DNA of 64,000 bases from an uncultured Lachnoclostridium sp. (lineage in GTDB: Bacteria; Bacillota; Clostridia; Lachnospirales; Lachnospiraceae), in contig CAJMFH010000007.1 in assembly GCA_905212635.1 (NCBI GenBank), forward strand, positions 1-64,000, in the 5' to 3' direction. Position 1 is the first letter of the stretch. Each line of letters opens with the position of its first letter. This document shows positions 43,455 to 51,365 of this stretch, piece after piece. Under the pieces are notes generated by a model, which was not told where the DNA came from, ran no database searches, and worked only from the letters and a program-made list of their open reading frames with translations. The translations under genes were made by a program, and so were the position numbers.

Positions 43455-43631
43455 TTAATCTTTCTTCTTTTGTTGTGGTTTTGATGCACAGGAACGTGTA
43501 CACGAACCTGCGGACGGACATCCGATACAATGAATGCCCCTCTTCTTTTCCTTACGAATGTAAAGAAGTGAAGATCCTACGATGATTATCAGGAGTACGA
43601 TAACAACTACATTTGCTATAATACCTGTCAT
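43455..43631 (-). CDS. FeoB-associated Cys-rich membrane protein
   Basis: 58 residues, ATG at 43631 and TAA at 43457-43455. Membrane helix (IIANVVVIVLLIIIVGSSLL) followed by a basic stretch and a Cys-rich tail (HCIGCPSAGSCTRSC) and Lys-rich end. It matches the small FeoB-associated Cys-rich membrane protein family of Firmicutes, likely the local FeoC counterpart. It lies between feoB and the HMA gene. Easily missed by annotation because of its size. Confidence 0.88.
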   Translation of the reverse strand: MTGIIANVVVIVLLIIIVGSSLLYIRKEKKRGIHCIGCPSAGSCTRSCASKPQQKKKD

Positions 43632-43656
43632 AATTCATCATCTCTTTTCTAAATTA

Positions 43657-45648
43657 TTAGTCTAACTGGTACTCGGTATCGATAGCTCGATTTGCTCTCA
43701 TGATCAATGTTACGATTACGGCAGCAAATACAAGTACTGCGATCAGACCGCCGACAAATCCAGCACCAAGGCTTCCTGTCGTGATCAATGTACCAATCTG
43801 GTATACTAAAAATCCTACGGTGAAACCGGTTGCCAACTGGAGACAGATACCGGCAAACAACCATTTTCCACTCTGCATCTCGGAGTTCATAGCACCCAAA
43901 GCTGCGAAACATGGTGGAGTATAAAGGTTGAACATCAAGTAAGCAAGTGCTGCTACTTTTGTGATTCCCATTGCGGTAGCAACTGCGTTACCACTTCCGA
44001 TAAGTTCAAGTTCATCCGGATCGATGAAGTTTGTAATTGCATAAACAGTAGCAATTGTACCAACTACGTTCTCTTTTGCAATAAATCCTGTGATTGCTGC
44101 TGCGGCAAGCTGCCAAGCGGCGATACCTACAACAGGTACAAGAAGTACGGCAAATGGTCCTGCAATACTTGCAAGGATAGAAGTATTTTCTGCGCCTTCC
44201 TCGATGGCTTCGAAATGCCAGTTGAAGGACTGCATGATCTGAACTACTGTGTTACAAACAAGAATAACAGTTCCTGCTTTTTTGATATATGCTTTACCAC
44301 GGTTTAACATGGACAAAACACCAATTTTCAAACTTGGAACTTTGTATTCAGGCAGCTCGATGATGAAGAAAGATTTTCTGTACTTCATACCGGTAACTGC
44401 TTTTACCAAAAGTGCTCCAAGAAGGATCAAAAGGATTCCTACAAAATACATTACTGGTCCAACCCATTTTGACTCTGGGAAGAATGCACCTGTAAACAAT
44501 GCGATTACAGGAAGTTTTGCTCCACATGGCATAAAGGTTGCCAGCATTGCGGTTGTTCTACGTTCTCTTTCGTTACGGATGGTACGACAAGCCATGATAG
44601 CCGGGATACCACATCCTGTTCCGATGATCATAGGAATTACGGATTTACCGGAAAGACCTACACGTTTGAAGATCGGATCCAATACGACAGTTGCACGAGC
44701 CATGTATCCACAATCTTCCAAAAGGGCGATGAGGAAATACATAACCATTACCAACGGAAGGAAACCAACTACGGCACCTACACCACCGATAATACCATCA
44801 ACAAGCAGTGCATACAGGAAAGGATTTGCATTTTCAAGCAATCCGCCTACCCATTCCTGGAATGTCTCAATCCATCCGGTCAGGATATCTGCCAGATATG
44901 TACCAAGTGTTGACTGTGAAATAAAGAATACAAGATACATGATCGCTGCAAAGATGATCAAACCGGAAACCGGATTCGTGAGCACCTTATCGATCGCATC
45001 TCCTTTTGTCTTTTCCTTTGTCTGTACTTTACGTACTTCTACTTCTTTTACAATAGCATTTACAAAATCAAAACGTTTACGGTCTGCTGCTTCTACTTCG
45101 TTTTTGTCATGCAGATTGATATTTCCCTGCACATATGGAGGAACCTGTCCTTTTCCTTCCAGATCTGCGGCAGCAGCAACAACATCTTTCAATCCTGTGT
45201 CTGTTGTAGATGTTGTCTTAATAACAGGACATCCTAATTTTTCGGACAACAATGTTTCGTTGATCTGTGTTCCTTTTTTCTCATTGATATCGTTCTTATT
45301 CAAAGCAACGATTACCGGAATACCCAGTTCCAAAAGCTGTGTTGTGAAAAACAAACTACGGCTCAAGTTTGTGGCATCCACAATATTGATGATCGCATCA
45401 GGGTGTTCATTTTTTACATAACCACTTGTAATACTTTCCTCTGATGTAAATGGGGACATGGAATATGCACCCGGAAGGTCAACTGCGATCAGTTCCTTCG
45501 CGCCATCATAATGATCTTTTTTAATTGGACTTTCTTTTCGGTCCACGGTAACGCCGGCCCAGTTACCAATCTTTTCGTTTCTTCCCGTCAATGCGTTGTA
45601 CATAGTAGTCTTACCACTATTGGGATTACCGGTTAACGCGATTCTCAT
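43657..45648 (-). CDS. feoB: Ferrous iron transporter FeoB
   Basis: 663 residues. N-terminal G domain: G1 GNPNSGKTTMYNALTG, G3 DLPGAYSMSPF, G4 NKND; then the GDI-like helical region, and a polytopic membrane part with two Gate-type segments (GCGIPAIMACRTIRNERERR; MPCGAKLPV). Motifs CGAKLP and the conserved Cys are normal. It imports Fe2+. It follows feoA by 46 bases; the spacer holds GGTAAC-GATTCT-GTTACC. It is overall intact. Confidence 0.96.
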   Translation of the reverse strand: MRIALTGNPNSGKTTMYNALTGRNEKIGNWAGVTVDRKESPIKKDHYDGAKELIAVDLPGAYSMSPFTSEESITSGYVKNEHPDAIINIVDATNLSRSLFFTTQLLELGIPVIVALNKNDINEKKGTQINETLLSEKLGCPVIKTTSTTDTGLKDVVAAAADLEGKGQVPPYVQGNINLHDKNEVEAADRKRFDFVNAIVKEVEVRKVQTKEKTKGDAIDKVLTNPVSGLIIFAAIMYLVFFISQSTLGTYLADILTGWIETFQEWVGGLLENANPFLYALLVDGIIGGVGAVVGFLPLVMVMYFLIALLEDCGYMARATVVLDPIFKRVGLSGKSVIPMIIGTGCGIPAIMACRTIRNERERRTTAMLATFMPCGAKLPVIALFTGAFFPESKWVGPVMYFVGILLILLGALLVKAVTGMKYRKSFFIIELPEYKVPSLKIGVLSMLNRGKAYIKKAGTVILVCNTVVQIMQSFNWHFEAIEEGAENTSILASIAGPFAVLLVPVVGIAAWQLAAAAITGFIAKENVVGTIATVYAITNFIDPDELELIGSGNAVATAMGITKVAALAYLMFNLYTPPCFAALGAMNSEMQSGKWLFAGICLQLATGFTVGFLVYQIGTLITTGSLGAGFVGGLIAVLVFAAVIVTLIMRANRAIDTEYQLD

Positions 45649-45694
45649 AAAGAAGCCTCCTTATATGTATTTGGTGGTAACGATTCTGTTACCT

Positions 45695-45907
45695 TTATAT
45701 TAAAATAGCTTTTGCTAATTCAATATCAATGTTGTAGCGTCCATCTTTAATGGATACGACGCAGTTCTTTTTCTTTCTGGAAACAACCGTGATCGGTTCT
45801 CCACTATAGCAGCCGAGAGAGAACAAAAAGGATTTCATTTCCTCATCATCTGTCATGACATCACTGATAATACATTCTTTTCCAACTTCTGCTTCACTTA
45901 AATTCAT
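45695..45907 (-). CDS. feoA: FeoA, SH3-like accessory of ferrous iron uptake
   Basis: 70 residues, a typical FeoA length: SEAEVGKECIISDV, LFSLGCYSGEPITVV, KDGRYNIDIELAKAILI. FeoA is a small cytoplasmic SH3-fold protein that supports FeoB. First gene of the feo operon, directly downstream of the predicted metal-regulated promoter. Confidence 0.92.
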   Translation of the reverse strand: MNLSEAEVGKECIISDVMTDDEEMKSFLFSLGCYSGEPITVVSRKKKNCVVSIKDGRYNIDIELAKAILI

Positions 45908-45986
45908 ACTAAACTCTCCAATCTATGCTCACAAGGTTTCCCTCGAATTAGTTGCCATTACATATCGTTTTCTTTATCTTACGTTC

Positions 45987-46018
45987 GTTAGTATACACTA
46001 ACCGCCATTAGTTGTCAA
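45987..46018 (-). promoter_or_regulatory. feoAB promoter with 16-bp operator-like palindrome
   Basis: On the minus strand TTGACA (46018-46013) and TATACT (45995-45990) are spaced by exactly 17 bases: a consensus sigma-A promoter. The palindrome GTTAGT-ATAC-ACTAAC (45987-46002) covers the -10 box. The same 6-4-6 palindrome lies just downstream of the -10 of the fur operon. It is a candidate site for the divergently encoded DtxR-type regulator or the Fur-like protein. Confidence 0.78.
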
Positions 46019-46063
46019 TACCAAAAGTTGCATTATTGATAAAATTTCTCTAAATTCTACCTA

Positions 46064-46092
46064 TTGAATTATATTTTTTATTGTGTTATACT
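46064..46092 (+). promoter_or_regulatory. Promoter of the DtxR-family regulator
   Basis: TTGAAT (46064-46069) and TATACT (46087-46092) with a 17-base spacer, 32 bases before the ATG at 46124, pointing away from feoA. The palindrome of the feo promoter lies upstream of this -35. Confidence 0.7.
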
Positions 46093-46123
46093 TATATTCA
46101 AATACTTTCGGGGAGGAATCGAG

Positions 46124-46492
46124 ATGACCTTAAATGAATCTTCAGAGAATTACCTTGAGATGATTCTTATGTTAAGCAAAAAACTTCCGGTCGTCCGTTC
46201 TGTTGATATTGCGGAAAACATGGGCTTTAAGAAATCCAGTGTCAGTGTGGCGATGAAACATCTGAGGGAGGATGACTATATCACAGTCACAAAGCCGGGG
46301 TTTATTTATCTGACAGATAAGGGACGGGAAGTGGCAGAAATGATTTATGAACGCCATGAGCTTTTGACGTCCTGGCTCATTCAGTTAGGAGTAGATGAAA
46401 ATGTTGCGGCAGAAGACGCCTGCCGGATGGAGCATGACATCAGCAAAGAAAGTTTTCAGGCAATCAAAAAATATATATTGGACAACAATTAA
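46124..46492 (+). CDS. DtxR/MntR-family metal-dependent regulator
   Basis: 122 residues starting MTLNESSENYLEMIL after GGGGAGG. Winged-helix domain (VVRSVDIAENMGFKKSSVSV; LREDDYITVTKPGFIYLT) and dimerisation domain with metal-site motif EDACRMEHDIS. The C-terminal SH3-like domain is missing, as in MntR. Divergent from feoAB, so it probably represses that operon when iron (or Mn) is sufficient. A Fur-like protein is encoded at 58 kb. Confidence 0.9.
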   Translation: MTLNESSENYLEMILMLSKKLPVVRSVDIAENMGFKKSSVSVAMKHLREDDYITVTKPGFIYLTDKGREVAEMIYERHELLTSWLIQLGVDENVAAEDACRMEHDISKESFQAIKKYILDNN

Positions 46493-46522
46493 TTTTTGTA
46501 TTATTTTCATACTTCAACTCTC

Positions 46523-46576
46523 AGCAAAGGAGCTGATAGGATTGCGGTAACCCCGTTTCCCTGTCAGCTCCTTGCT
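46523..46576. terminator. Inverted repeat / terminator between convergent genes
   Basis: AGCAAAGGAGCTGATAGG (46523-46540) pairs with CCTGTCAGCTCCTTGCT (46560-46576). It lies between the DtxR-type gene and the convergent DUF3794-LysM gene. The T-run is weak, so this may end transcription in both directions only partly. Confidence 0.6.
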
Positions 46577-46590
46577 AGTTTTCATGGTTG

Positions 46591-48156
46591 TTATCCTGCC
46601 GGTTCCATCTCTTTCACAATAAGGAGAATCTGGCCCGGCGTAAGTGTTTCTTCCTCTAATTGATTGGTCTCGGCGATGGCATCGCTCGTCGTGTAAAATT
46701 GTTTAGCGATGTCCCACAGCTGCTCGCCCGGCTTTACCACATAACCGACCATCCCCGGCTCTTTGGCACGCGCTGTCATATCCATCTCCTGTTCTTCCAC
46801 GCCCGAGATGATTGGCTCTTCATGATTTTCAAAAGCAAGGACATCCAAAACGAGCACCGCCTTAATGTCTGCTTCATTTTCTCCGAGAAGAGTTCCGCTG
46901 ATCTGCTCTACACTCACATCCAGACGAATGTCGCTGTCTTTGTCCGCCCCCGGAATCTGCACTTCCTGCTCAAATGGCAGCATTCCCTTTGCCGCCGCCA
47001 GAGGTGCCTGTGCATCCGAAGATTGATACAATATATTGATATCTAAAATTCCTTCTACCACCACACTGTCTTTTCCCACACGCTTTTCATCTACCCGCGC
47101 CTCTCCGCTCACTTTCCATATCTGAAGCGGCTGCCGGCTCTCGTCCAGTAAAATTTTTCCATCTACCCGCGACTTGTTTTTATTTTTCATTAAAAGATTT
47201 TCAAAATACGACATTTCGTATACCGGTGTACACTGCTTTGAAGTAGAATAAAAATCAGTCAGAAGTTCCATCTGCTCCTGTCCATATGCCGAAATATTAA
47301 ACGCAATAACCACCTCTACGTCTAGGATCCGGTCTTCGCCGTCTTCATCCGGTTTTACTTCCATTTCATAGCTGTGAATGTGCGACTTGACCTGAAGAAC
47401 ACTGGTTTCGTCACATCCCCCGCACGGAATTTCTCCCTGAACCGGCACCTGACATTCATGATATCCGAGACCTGCTGGCTCTTCCGCATTGAGATACAAC
47501 ACGAAAATACCCACTTCTCCCGTCACGATCATTTTGTCCTCTTCGCACCTCGTCTCAATTTCATTGAGTGACACATCTTCATACAAAATGCGCCCGATCG
47601 TGTCTTTGGTTCCCGGCAGGCGGCACTCATCGCGCACACGCAGCGTATCCTTTTTTGCCAGAAGTAGTTTTGTGATATCCATTGTCTTTTTCTTCGTGTA
47701 CACATCATCCTCTGCCACAACATCCACCGCACCTTCTCCGTCATAAATTGTCTCCGCAGCCACAGAAAAAACAATTACAGCACGAATACCCAGTTTTCGC
47801 GAATTGATCAGATCAGCACGAAAATCTTCGATACTTGCCTGAATGGAAATTTCCTCCTCCCGCACTCCCTCACAATCCATTTTCACGGTTTCGTAAAACG
47901 GCGTATTGCCGGCAAGATCGCATACGGGAACGTCATCCTCTCCTGCATACAATACGGTAAAATGCAAGGCTCCGCGGATTTCCAATTCACCATCCCGCAG
48001 ATGCATTTCCTCAATAACTACGTTTCCTTTTTCCTGCATAATGCTCCGTGCATCCGGCTTGATATCCGGCACATTATAATCGGTATCTATTGTCGTCGTA
48101 ACTTCTTTTCTACTGTTGCAATGGTTCATATGAACCTTTTGTTTTATAAGTTCCAT
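46591..48156 (-). CDS. DUF3794 (SPOCS) and LysM domain protein, sporulation/cell-wall related
   Basis: About 521 residues from the ATG at 48156 (MELIKQKVHMNHC) after GGAGGGG; an ATG at 48225 lacks a good site. It carries repeated beta modules of the DUF3794/SPOCS type (VPDIKPDARSIMQEKGNVVI first, further units toward 430) and a C-terminal LysM domain (VVKPGEQLWDIAKQFY, LTPGQILLIV). No signal peptide. Such proteins (e.g. SpoVID/SafA-like) occur in spore coats. This suggests a sporulating ancestor, without proving that the strain sporulates. Confidence 0.85.
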   Translation of the reverse strand: MELIKQKVHMNHCNSRKEVTTTIDTDYNVPDIKPDARSIMQEKGNVVIEEMHLRDGELEIRGALHFTVLYAGEDDVPVCDLAGNTPFYETVKMDCEGVREEEISIQASIEDFRADLINSRKLGIRAVIVFSVAAETIYDGEGAVDVVAEDDVYTKKKTMDITKLLLAKKDTLRVRDECRLPGTKDTIGRILYEDVSLNEIETRCEEDKMIVTGEVGIFVLYLNAEEPAGLGYHECQVPVQGEIPCGGCDETSVLQVKSHIHSYEMEVKPDEDGEDRILDVEVVIAFNISAYGQEQMELLTDFYSTSKQCTPVYEMSYFENLLMKNKNKSRVDGKILLDESRQPLQIWKVSGEARVDEKRVGKDSVVVEGILDINILYQSSDAQAPLAAAKGMLPFEQEVQIPGADKDSDIRLDVSVEQISGTLLGENEADIKAVLVLDVLAFENHEEPIISGVEEQEMDMTARAKEPGMVGYVVKPGEQLWDIAKQFYTTSDAIAETNQLEEETLTPGQILLIVKEMEPAG

Positions 48157-48296
48157 AGCCCCTCCACTGTCCAAAGTTTTTCTCTCTTTTTTATAACTAT
48201 TCACACCATCCCGGAAATATGCCACTTGCAGTCGTTAAAAGAAAACCTTTTTTATGCATAATTTCTAATTTTTGGCATATAATAGTGTTAGGAGAC

Positions 48297-48325
48297 TTGA
48301 CAAGCACAATATTATGTAGTACAAT
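48297..48325 (+). promoter_or_regulatory. Promoter of veg
   Basis: TTGACA (48297-48302) and TACAAT (48320-48325) with a 17-base spacer; transcription would start about 80 bases before the veg ATG. In Bacillus subtilis veg also has a very strong promoter. Confidence 0.72.
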
Positions 48326-48415
48326 GAGTATGTATTTCTATATATCGTGGTTATACACTTGGGATATTTATTGATTAGAACGTTCCTGTGTAAGCAGGGG
48401 AAAGGCCGGTTGACT

Positions 48416-48661
48416 ATGATTAAGGCAGATGTTGGTTCTGTAAGAAGAGCCGTAAGCAAACACATCGGTAGCAAAGTGGTGATTCGATGCAACCTTGGAA
48501 GACACCGCGTAGATGTCACAGAGGGAATCATTACGGACACGTATCCCAGCATATTTCTAATTTCCGTAAAAAATGGATTTGAAGATACGTTTCAGACCGT
48601 ATCTTACAGCTACACCGATGTACTGACACACGACGTCCAGATTAAGCTTTGTAAAGCATAA
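48416..48661 (+). CDS. veg: Veg family protein
   Basis: 81 residues from the ATG at 48416 (MIKADVGSVRRAVSKHIG) with AGGGGAAAGG upstream. The remainder (VVIRCNLGRHRVDVTEGIIT, YPSIFLISVKNG, SYSYTDVLT) matches the short Veg family, reported to promote biofilm formation in B. subtilis. It is followed by a terminator, so it is a single-gene transcript. Confidence 0.93.
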   Translation: MIKADVGSVRRAVSKHIGSKVVIRCNLGRHRVDVTEGIITDTYPSIFLISVKNGFEDTFQTVSYSYTDVLTHDVQIKLCKA

Positions 48662-48685
48662 TAACTTTATATTACTTTTCTCACG

Positions 48686-48720
48686 AAAACGGGCAGCCGC
48701 AAGGCCGCCCGTTTTCCCTT
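48686..48720 (+). terminator. Intrinsic terminator after veg
   Basis: AAAACGGGC (48686-48694) pairs with GCCCGTTTT (48707-48715), with the Ts continuing into CCCTTTTG. It lies between veg and the convergent coaBC gene. Confidence 0.8.
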
Positions 48721-48745
48721 TTGTCAATCATGGTTTGATTTATTT

Positions 48746-49933
48746 TTATGCATTCTGGATTGCATCCAATACCGCCTCCGCCACTTGTTCTTTGGACATA
48801 CACGGAAGCTCTACGATTCCTTCTTCCATCACGAGTGTGACTACATTGGTATCGGTTCCAAATCCCGCGCCCTCATCCCGCAGGTTATTGGCAACGATCA
48901 AATCCGCTTTTTTCTTATGCAGTTTCTTTTTCGAATTCTCCACCAAATTTTCCGTTTCCATCGAAAATCCGCAGATAAACTGTTCCGGTTTGCGGTGTTC
49001 ACCAAGGTATGCGAGAATATCTGTCGTCCGTTTCATCGGCAGGGACAGGTCGCCGTCTTTTTTCTTAATCTTCTCATCGCTCACGGAAAGCGGTGTATAA
49101 TCTGCAACAGCGGCTGCTTTGATGATGATATCCATCTGCGGTGCACGTTCTTTTACAGCTTCAAACATATCCTGTGCGCTTACCACAGGCACAACATCGA
49201 CAAATAACGGTGCCGGCAGACTCGTCGGAGCTGTCACAAGCGTCACGTCTGCGCCTCTCCGCATAGCAATTTTTGCCAGTGCATATCCCATCTTCCCGGT
49301 GGAATGATTGGTGATATAACGTACCGGGTCAATCGCTTCCTGCGTCGCTCCCGCCGTCACAAGCACTTTCTTTCCTGTCATATCTTTTTCAAACTGAATT
49401 TCGCGCAAAATATATTCCAAAAGGACATCTTCGGACGGAAGTTTTCCTTTTCCTTCCACACGGCACGCAAGCATACCAGATGCCGGTTCAATCACTTCCA
49501 TGCCAAATTCCTTTAATTTCTTCAAATTTGCCTGTACAATTAGATTTTCGTACATATTGGTATTCATCGCCGGTGCGACGATTTTTCTGCATTTGCAGGC
49601 AAGAAGTGTCGTCGTAAGCATATCATCGGCAATCCCTGCTGCCATTTTCCCAATCACATTGGCAGATGCCGGTGCCACAAGTACCACATCGGCTTTTTCG
49701 CCGAGCGCCACATGCTCAATATTATAATTAAAATTGCGGTCAAACGTATCCACCAGACATTTGTGCGCCGTCAGCGTTTCAAATGTGATCGGATTGATAA
49801 TATTGGTCGCATTTTTTGTCATAATTACATGCACATCACAGTGCAGTTTTGTCAGCATGCTGGTAAGATTTGCCATTTTGTAAGCAGCAATGCTTCCCGT
49901 CACGCCGAGAACCACCGTTTTCCCTTTTAACAT
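48746..49933 (-). CDS. coaBC: Bifunctional phosphopantothenoylcysteine decarboxylase/synthetase CoaBC
   Basis: 395 residues. N-terminal flavin-binding decarboxylase (CoaC) with LGVTGSIAAYKMANL, VLVAPASANVIGKMAAGIADD and the PAMNTNMYEN motif; C-terminal synthetase (CoaB) with VTAGATQEAIDPVRYITNHS and KAAAVADYTP. It makes phosphopantetheine in coenzyme A synthesis. panD, for beta-alanine supply, is 14 bases upstream on the same strand, so they form a coherent pantothenate/CoA pair. Confidence 0.96.
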   Translation of the reverse strand: MLKGKTVVLGVTGSIAAYKMANLTSMLTKLHCDVHVIMTKNATNIINPITFETLTAHKCLVDTFDRNFNYNIEHVALGEKADVVLVAPASANVIGKMAAGIADDMLTTTLLACKCRKIVAPAMNTNMYENLIVQANLKKLKEFGMEVIEPASGMLACRVEGKGKLPSEDVLLEYILREIQFEKDMTGKKVLVTAGATQEAIDPVRYITNHSTGKMGYALAKIAMRRGADVTLVTAPTSLPAPLFVDVVPVVSAQDMFEAVKERAPQMDIIIKAAAVADYTPLSVSDEKIKKKDGDLSLPMKRTTDILAYLGEHRKPEQFICGFSMETENLVENSKKKLHKKKADLIVANNLRDEGAGFGTDTNVVTLVMEEGIVELPCMSKEQVAEAVLDAIQNA

Positions 49934-49946
49934 AACGGCCTCCTGT

Positions 49947-50330
49947 CTACATCAATTGTCCATGTTTTTCATACGTCGAGATCTGCTTGATCTTATTGTC
50001 GCCATCCACAAAAACCACTTTCGGTTTGTGTGTCTTTGCTTCTTCCGGTGTCATATCGGCGTATGCCATCAAAATGATATGGTCGCCGACCTGTACCATA
50101 CGCGCGGCTGCCCCATTCAGGCAGATCATACCGGAGTTTTCCTCACCGGCGATCGTATATGTCTCAAAACGGCTTCCATTTTCTACGTCTACAATCTGGA
50201 CTTTTTCATATTCCAAAATCCCGGCAGCTTCCATCAAAACAGGATCTACCGTAATACTTCCTACATAATTTAGTTCTGCCTGTACTACTGTTGCACGATG
50301 AATTTTCCCTTTCAACATCGAAATATTCAT
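49947..50330 (-). CDS. panD: Aspartate 1-decarboxylase PanD (pyruvoyl type)
   Basis: 127 residues with the self-cleavage site Gly-Ser in LNYVGSITVDPVLMEAAGI near residue 25, ISMLKGKIHRATV at the start, and GAAARMVQVGDHIILMAYA. The proenzyme cleaves to form the pyruvoyl group and makes beta-alanine for pantothenate. Intact length. It precedes coaBC on this strand; the Lrp gene upstream is 33 bases away. Confidence 0.95.
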   Translation of the reverse strand: MNISMLKGKIHRATVVQAELNYVGSITVDPVLMEAAGILEYEKVQIVDVENGSRFETYTIAGEENSGMICLNGAAARMVQVGDHIILMAYADMTPEEAKTHKPKVVFVDGDNKIKQISTYEKHGQLM

Positions 50331-50363
50331 AATACTGTATCCTTCTTTCTCTTCAACTCAATG

Positions 50364-50813
50364 TTACTGTACTGCCACTTCCCGATGTTCTACCGATGTA
50401 GAAAACACGATAAGCGTCTTGGTTCTTCCATATACCTGCAATTCTCCGATAAACTGGTCCAGCTCGTCCGTACTCTTAAACTGAACTTCCAAAAGCATCG
50501 AATAATCGCCCGTCACACAATTGCACTCGATTACATTCGGCCAATTCTCAATATAAGGATAGAACTCCTTCTTATCTTTCGGCGCAACTTCAAGATTAAT
50601 GAATGCTTTAATGTGATATCCCAGCAGTTCCGGATTCAGACTCGCATGAAATCCGGTAATATAATTCTGTTTCACGAGATGATTGATCCTCGCAGACACG
50701 GCAGGCGCTGTCAGGAAGACTTCCTGCGCAATGTCCTTTACAGGTGTTCTAGCATCTTTTTGTAAAATTGTCAATATTTTTTTATCAATTGCATCTAACT
50801 GATCGTTTTTCAT
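50364..50813 (-). CDS. Lrp/AsnC-family transcriptional regulator
   Basis: 149 residues: winged helix (DAIDKKILTILQKDARTPVK; APAVSARINHLVKQNYITGF) and RAM domain (NVIECNCVTGDYSMLLEVQF). Shorter spacing and different sequence from the other Lrp near 24 kb. It may regulate panD/coaBC. A TGT-TATACT extended -10 box lies on the minus strand at about 50912-50907, upstream of its start. Confidence 0.92.
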   Translation of the reverse strand: MKNDQLDAIDKKILTILQKDARTPVKDIAQEVFLTAPAVSARINHLVKQNYITGFHASLNPELLGYHIKAFINLEVAPKDKKEFYPYIENWPNVIECNCVTGDYSMLLEVQFKSTDELDQFIGELQVYGRTKTLIVFSTSVEHREVAVQ

Positions 50814-50837
50814 ATCTGACGCCCTCTTCTATTTTGG

Positions 50838-50856
50838 GTAACGACTCAGAATCTAA
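50838..50856. repeat. Diverged copy of the GTAACTATTCAGGAY family
   Basis: GTAACGACTCAGAATCTAA is 18/19 identical to 19822-19840 and continues with TGTACGGAAATCCACGAATC, which resembles the start of the element at 42919-42838 read on the minus strand. It lies upstream of the Lrp gene. The gene-free stretch 50814-51365 otherwise holds the 183-bp element and a terminator. Confidence 0.5.
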
Positions 50857-51120
50857 TGTACGGAAATCCACGAATCGCTACATCCTTCGTTTTTGTTCAC
50901 TGACTTAGTATAACACGATTTTTTCATTTCGTCCATAGGCACTTTATTAAATAAATCAAAACTCTTCTTTAACTTCGTTTAATAATGTTTTTCATTTAAT
51001 AATTTATAGTTATTAGTTCTTATCCTTCTGCTATTGACTTTTCTCTTTACTTATACTATGATGTCACTTGTTCAAATCGCTATTTGCGAAACCTTTAAAC
51101 TTTATAATAATATCAAAAAA

Positions 51121-51303
51121 GTAACTATTCAGGACAAAGTGTAGAAAACAATGGCTCGCCGTGCTTGCACGCAAGAGACATTGTTTTTTCACTTTGGCCG
51201 AATAGGGCTCCTCCCTCCCACAGATGAGCATTTTTAGCCGACAGGCGAAAAAGAACACGAAGTGTTCAAATGCGAATGTGGGAGGGGAGTCCTGAATAGT
51301 TAT
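51121..51303. mobile_element. 183-bp MITE-like element of the GTAACTATTCAGGAY family
   Basis: Bounded by GTAACTATTCAGGAC (51121-51135) and GTCCTGAATAGTTAT (51289-51303), inverted with 14/15 matches. Inside are two further inverted pairs: AAAGTGTAGAAAACAATG with CATTGTTTTTTCACTTT; and CCTCCCACAGATGAGCATT with AATGCGAATGTGGGAGG. There is also a small GAACAC-GAA-GTGTTC hairpin. No gene is encoded. It shares the end sequence and the CGTGCTTGCACG core with the copy at 42838-42919. No transposase is seen in the window. Confidence 0.7.
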
Positions 51304-51305
51304 TT

Positions 51306-51337
51306 AAAAAGAGATTCCCAAAACGGAATCTCTTTTT
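51306..51337 (-). terminator. Intrinsic terminator of the degenerate GGDEF gene
   Basis: AAAAAGAGATTCC (51306-51318) pairs with GGAATCTCTTTTT (51325-51337). It lies 29 bases beyond the stop of the 7TM/GGDEF-like gene, directly beside the 183-bp element. Confidence 0.8.
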
Positions 51338-51365
51338 ACTTGTCTGGGCAGGAAACTCCTGCCTC

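Noticed and set aside
43282..43530. An 82-codon minus-strand frame overlapping the HMA and Cys-rich genes
   Set aside because: It overlaps both well-supported genes in another frame and has no family features.
45677..45696. GGTAAC-GATTCT-GTTACC between feoA and feoB as a member of the dispersed repeat
   Set aside because: It shares only the short GTAAC ends and lacks the TATTCAGGA core; it is more likely a small hairpin of the intergenic spacer.
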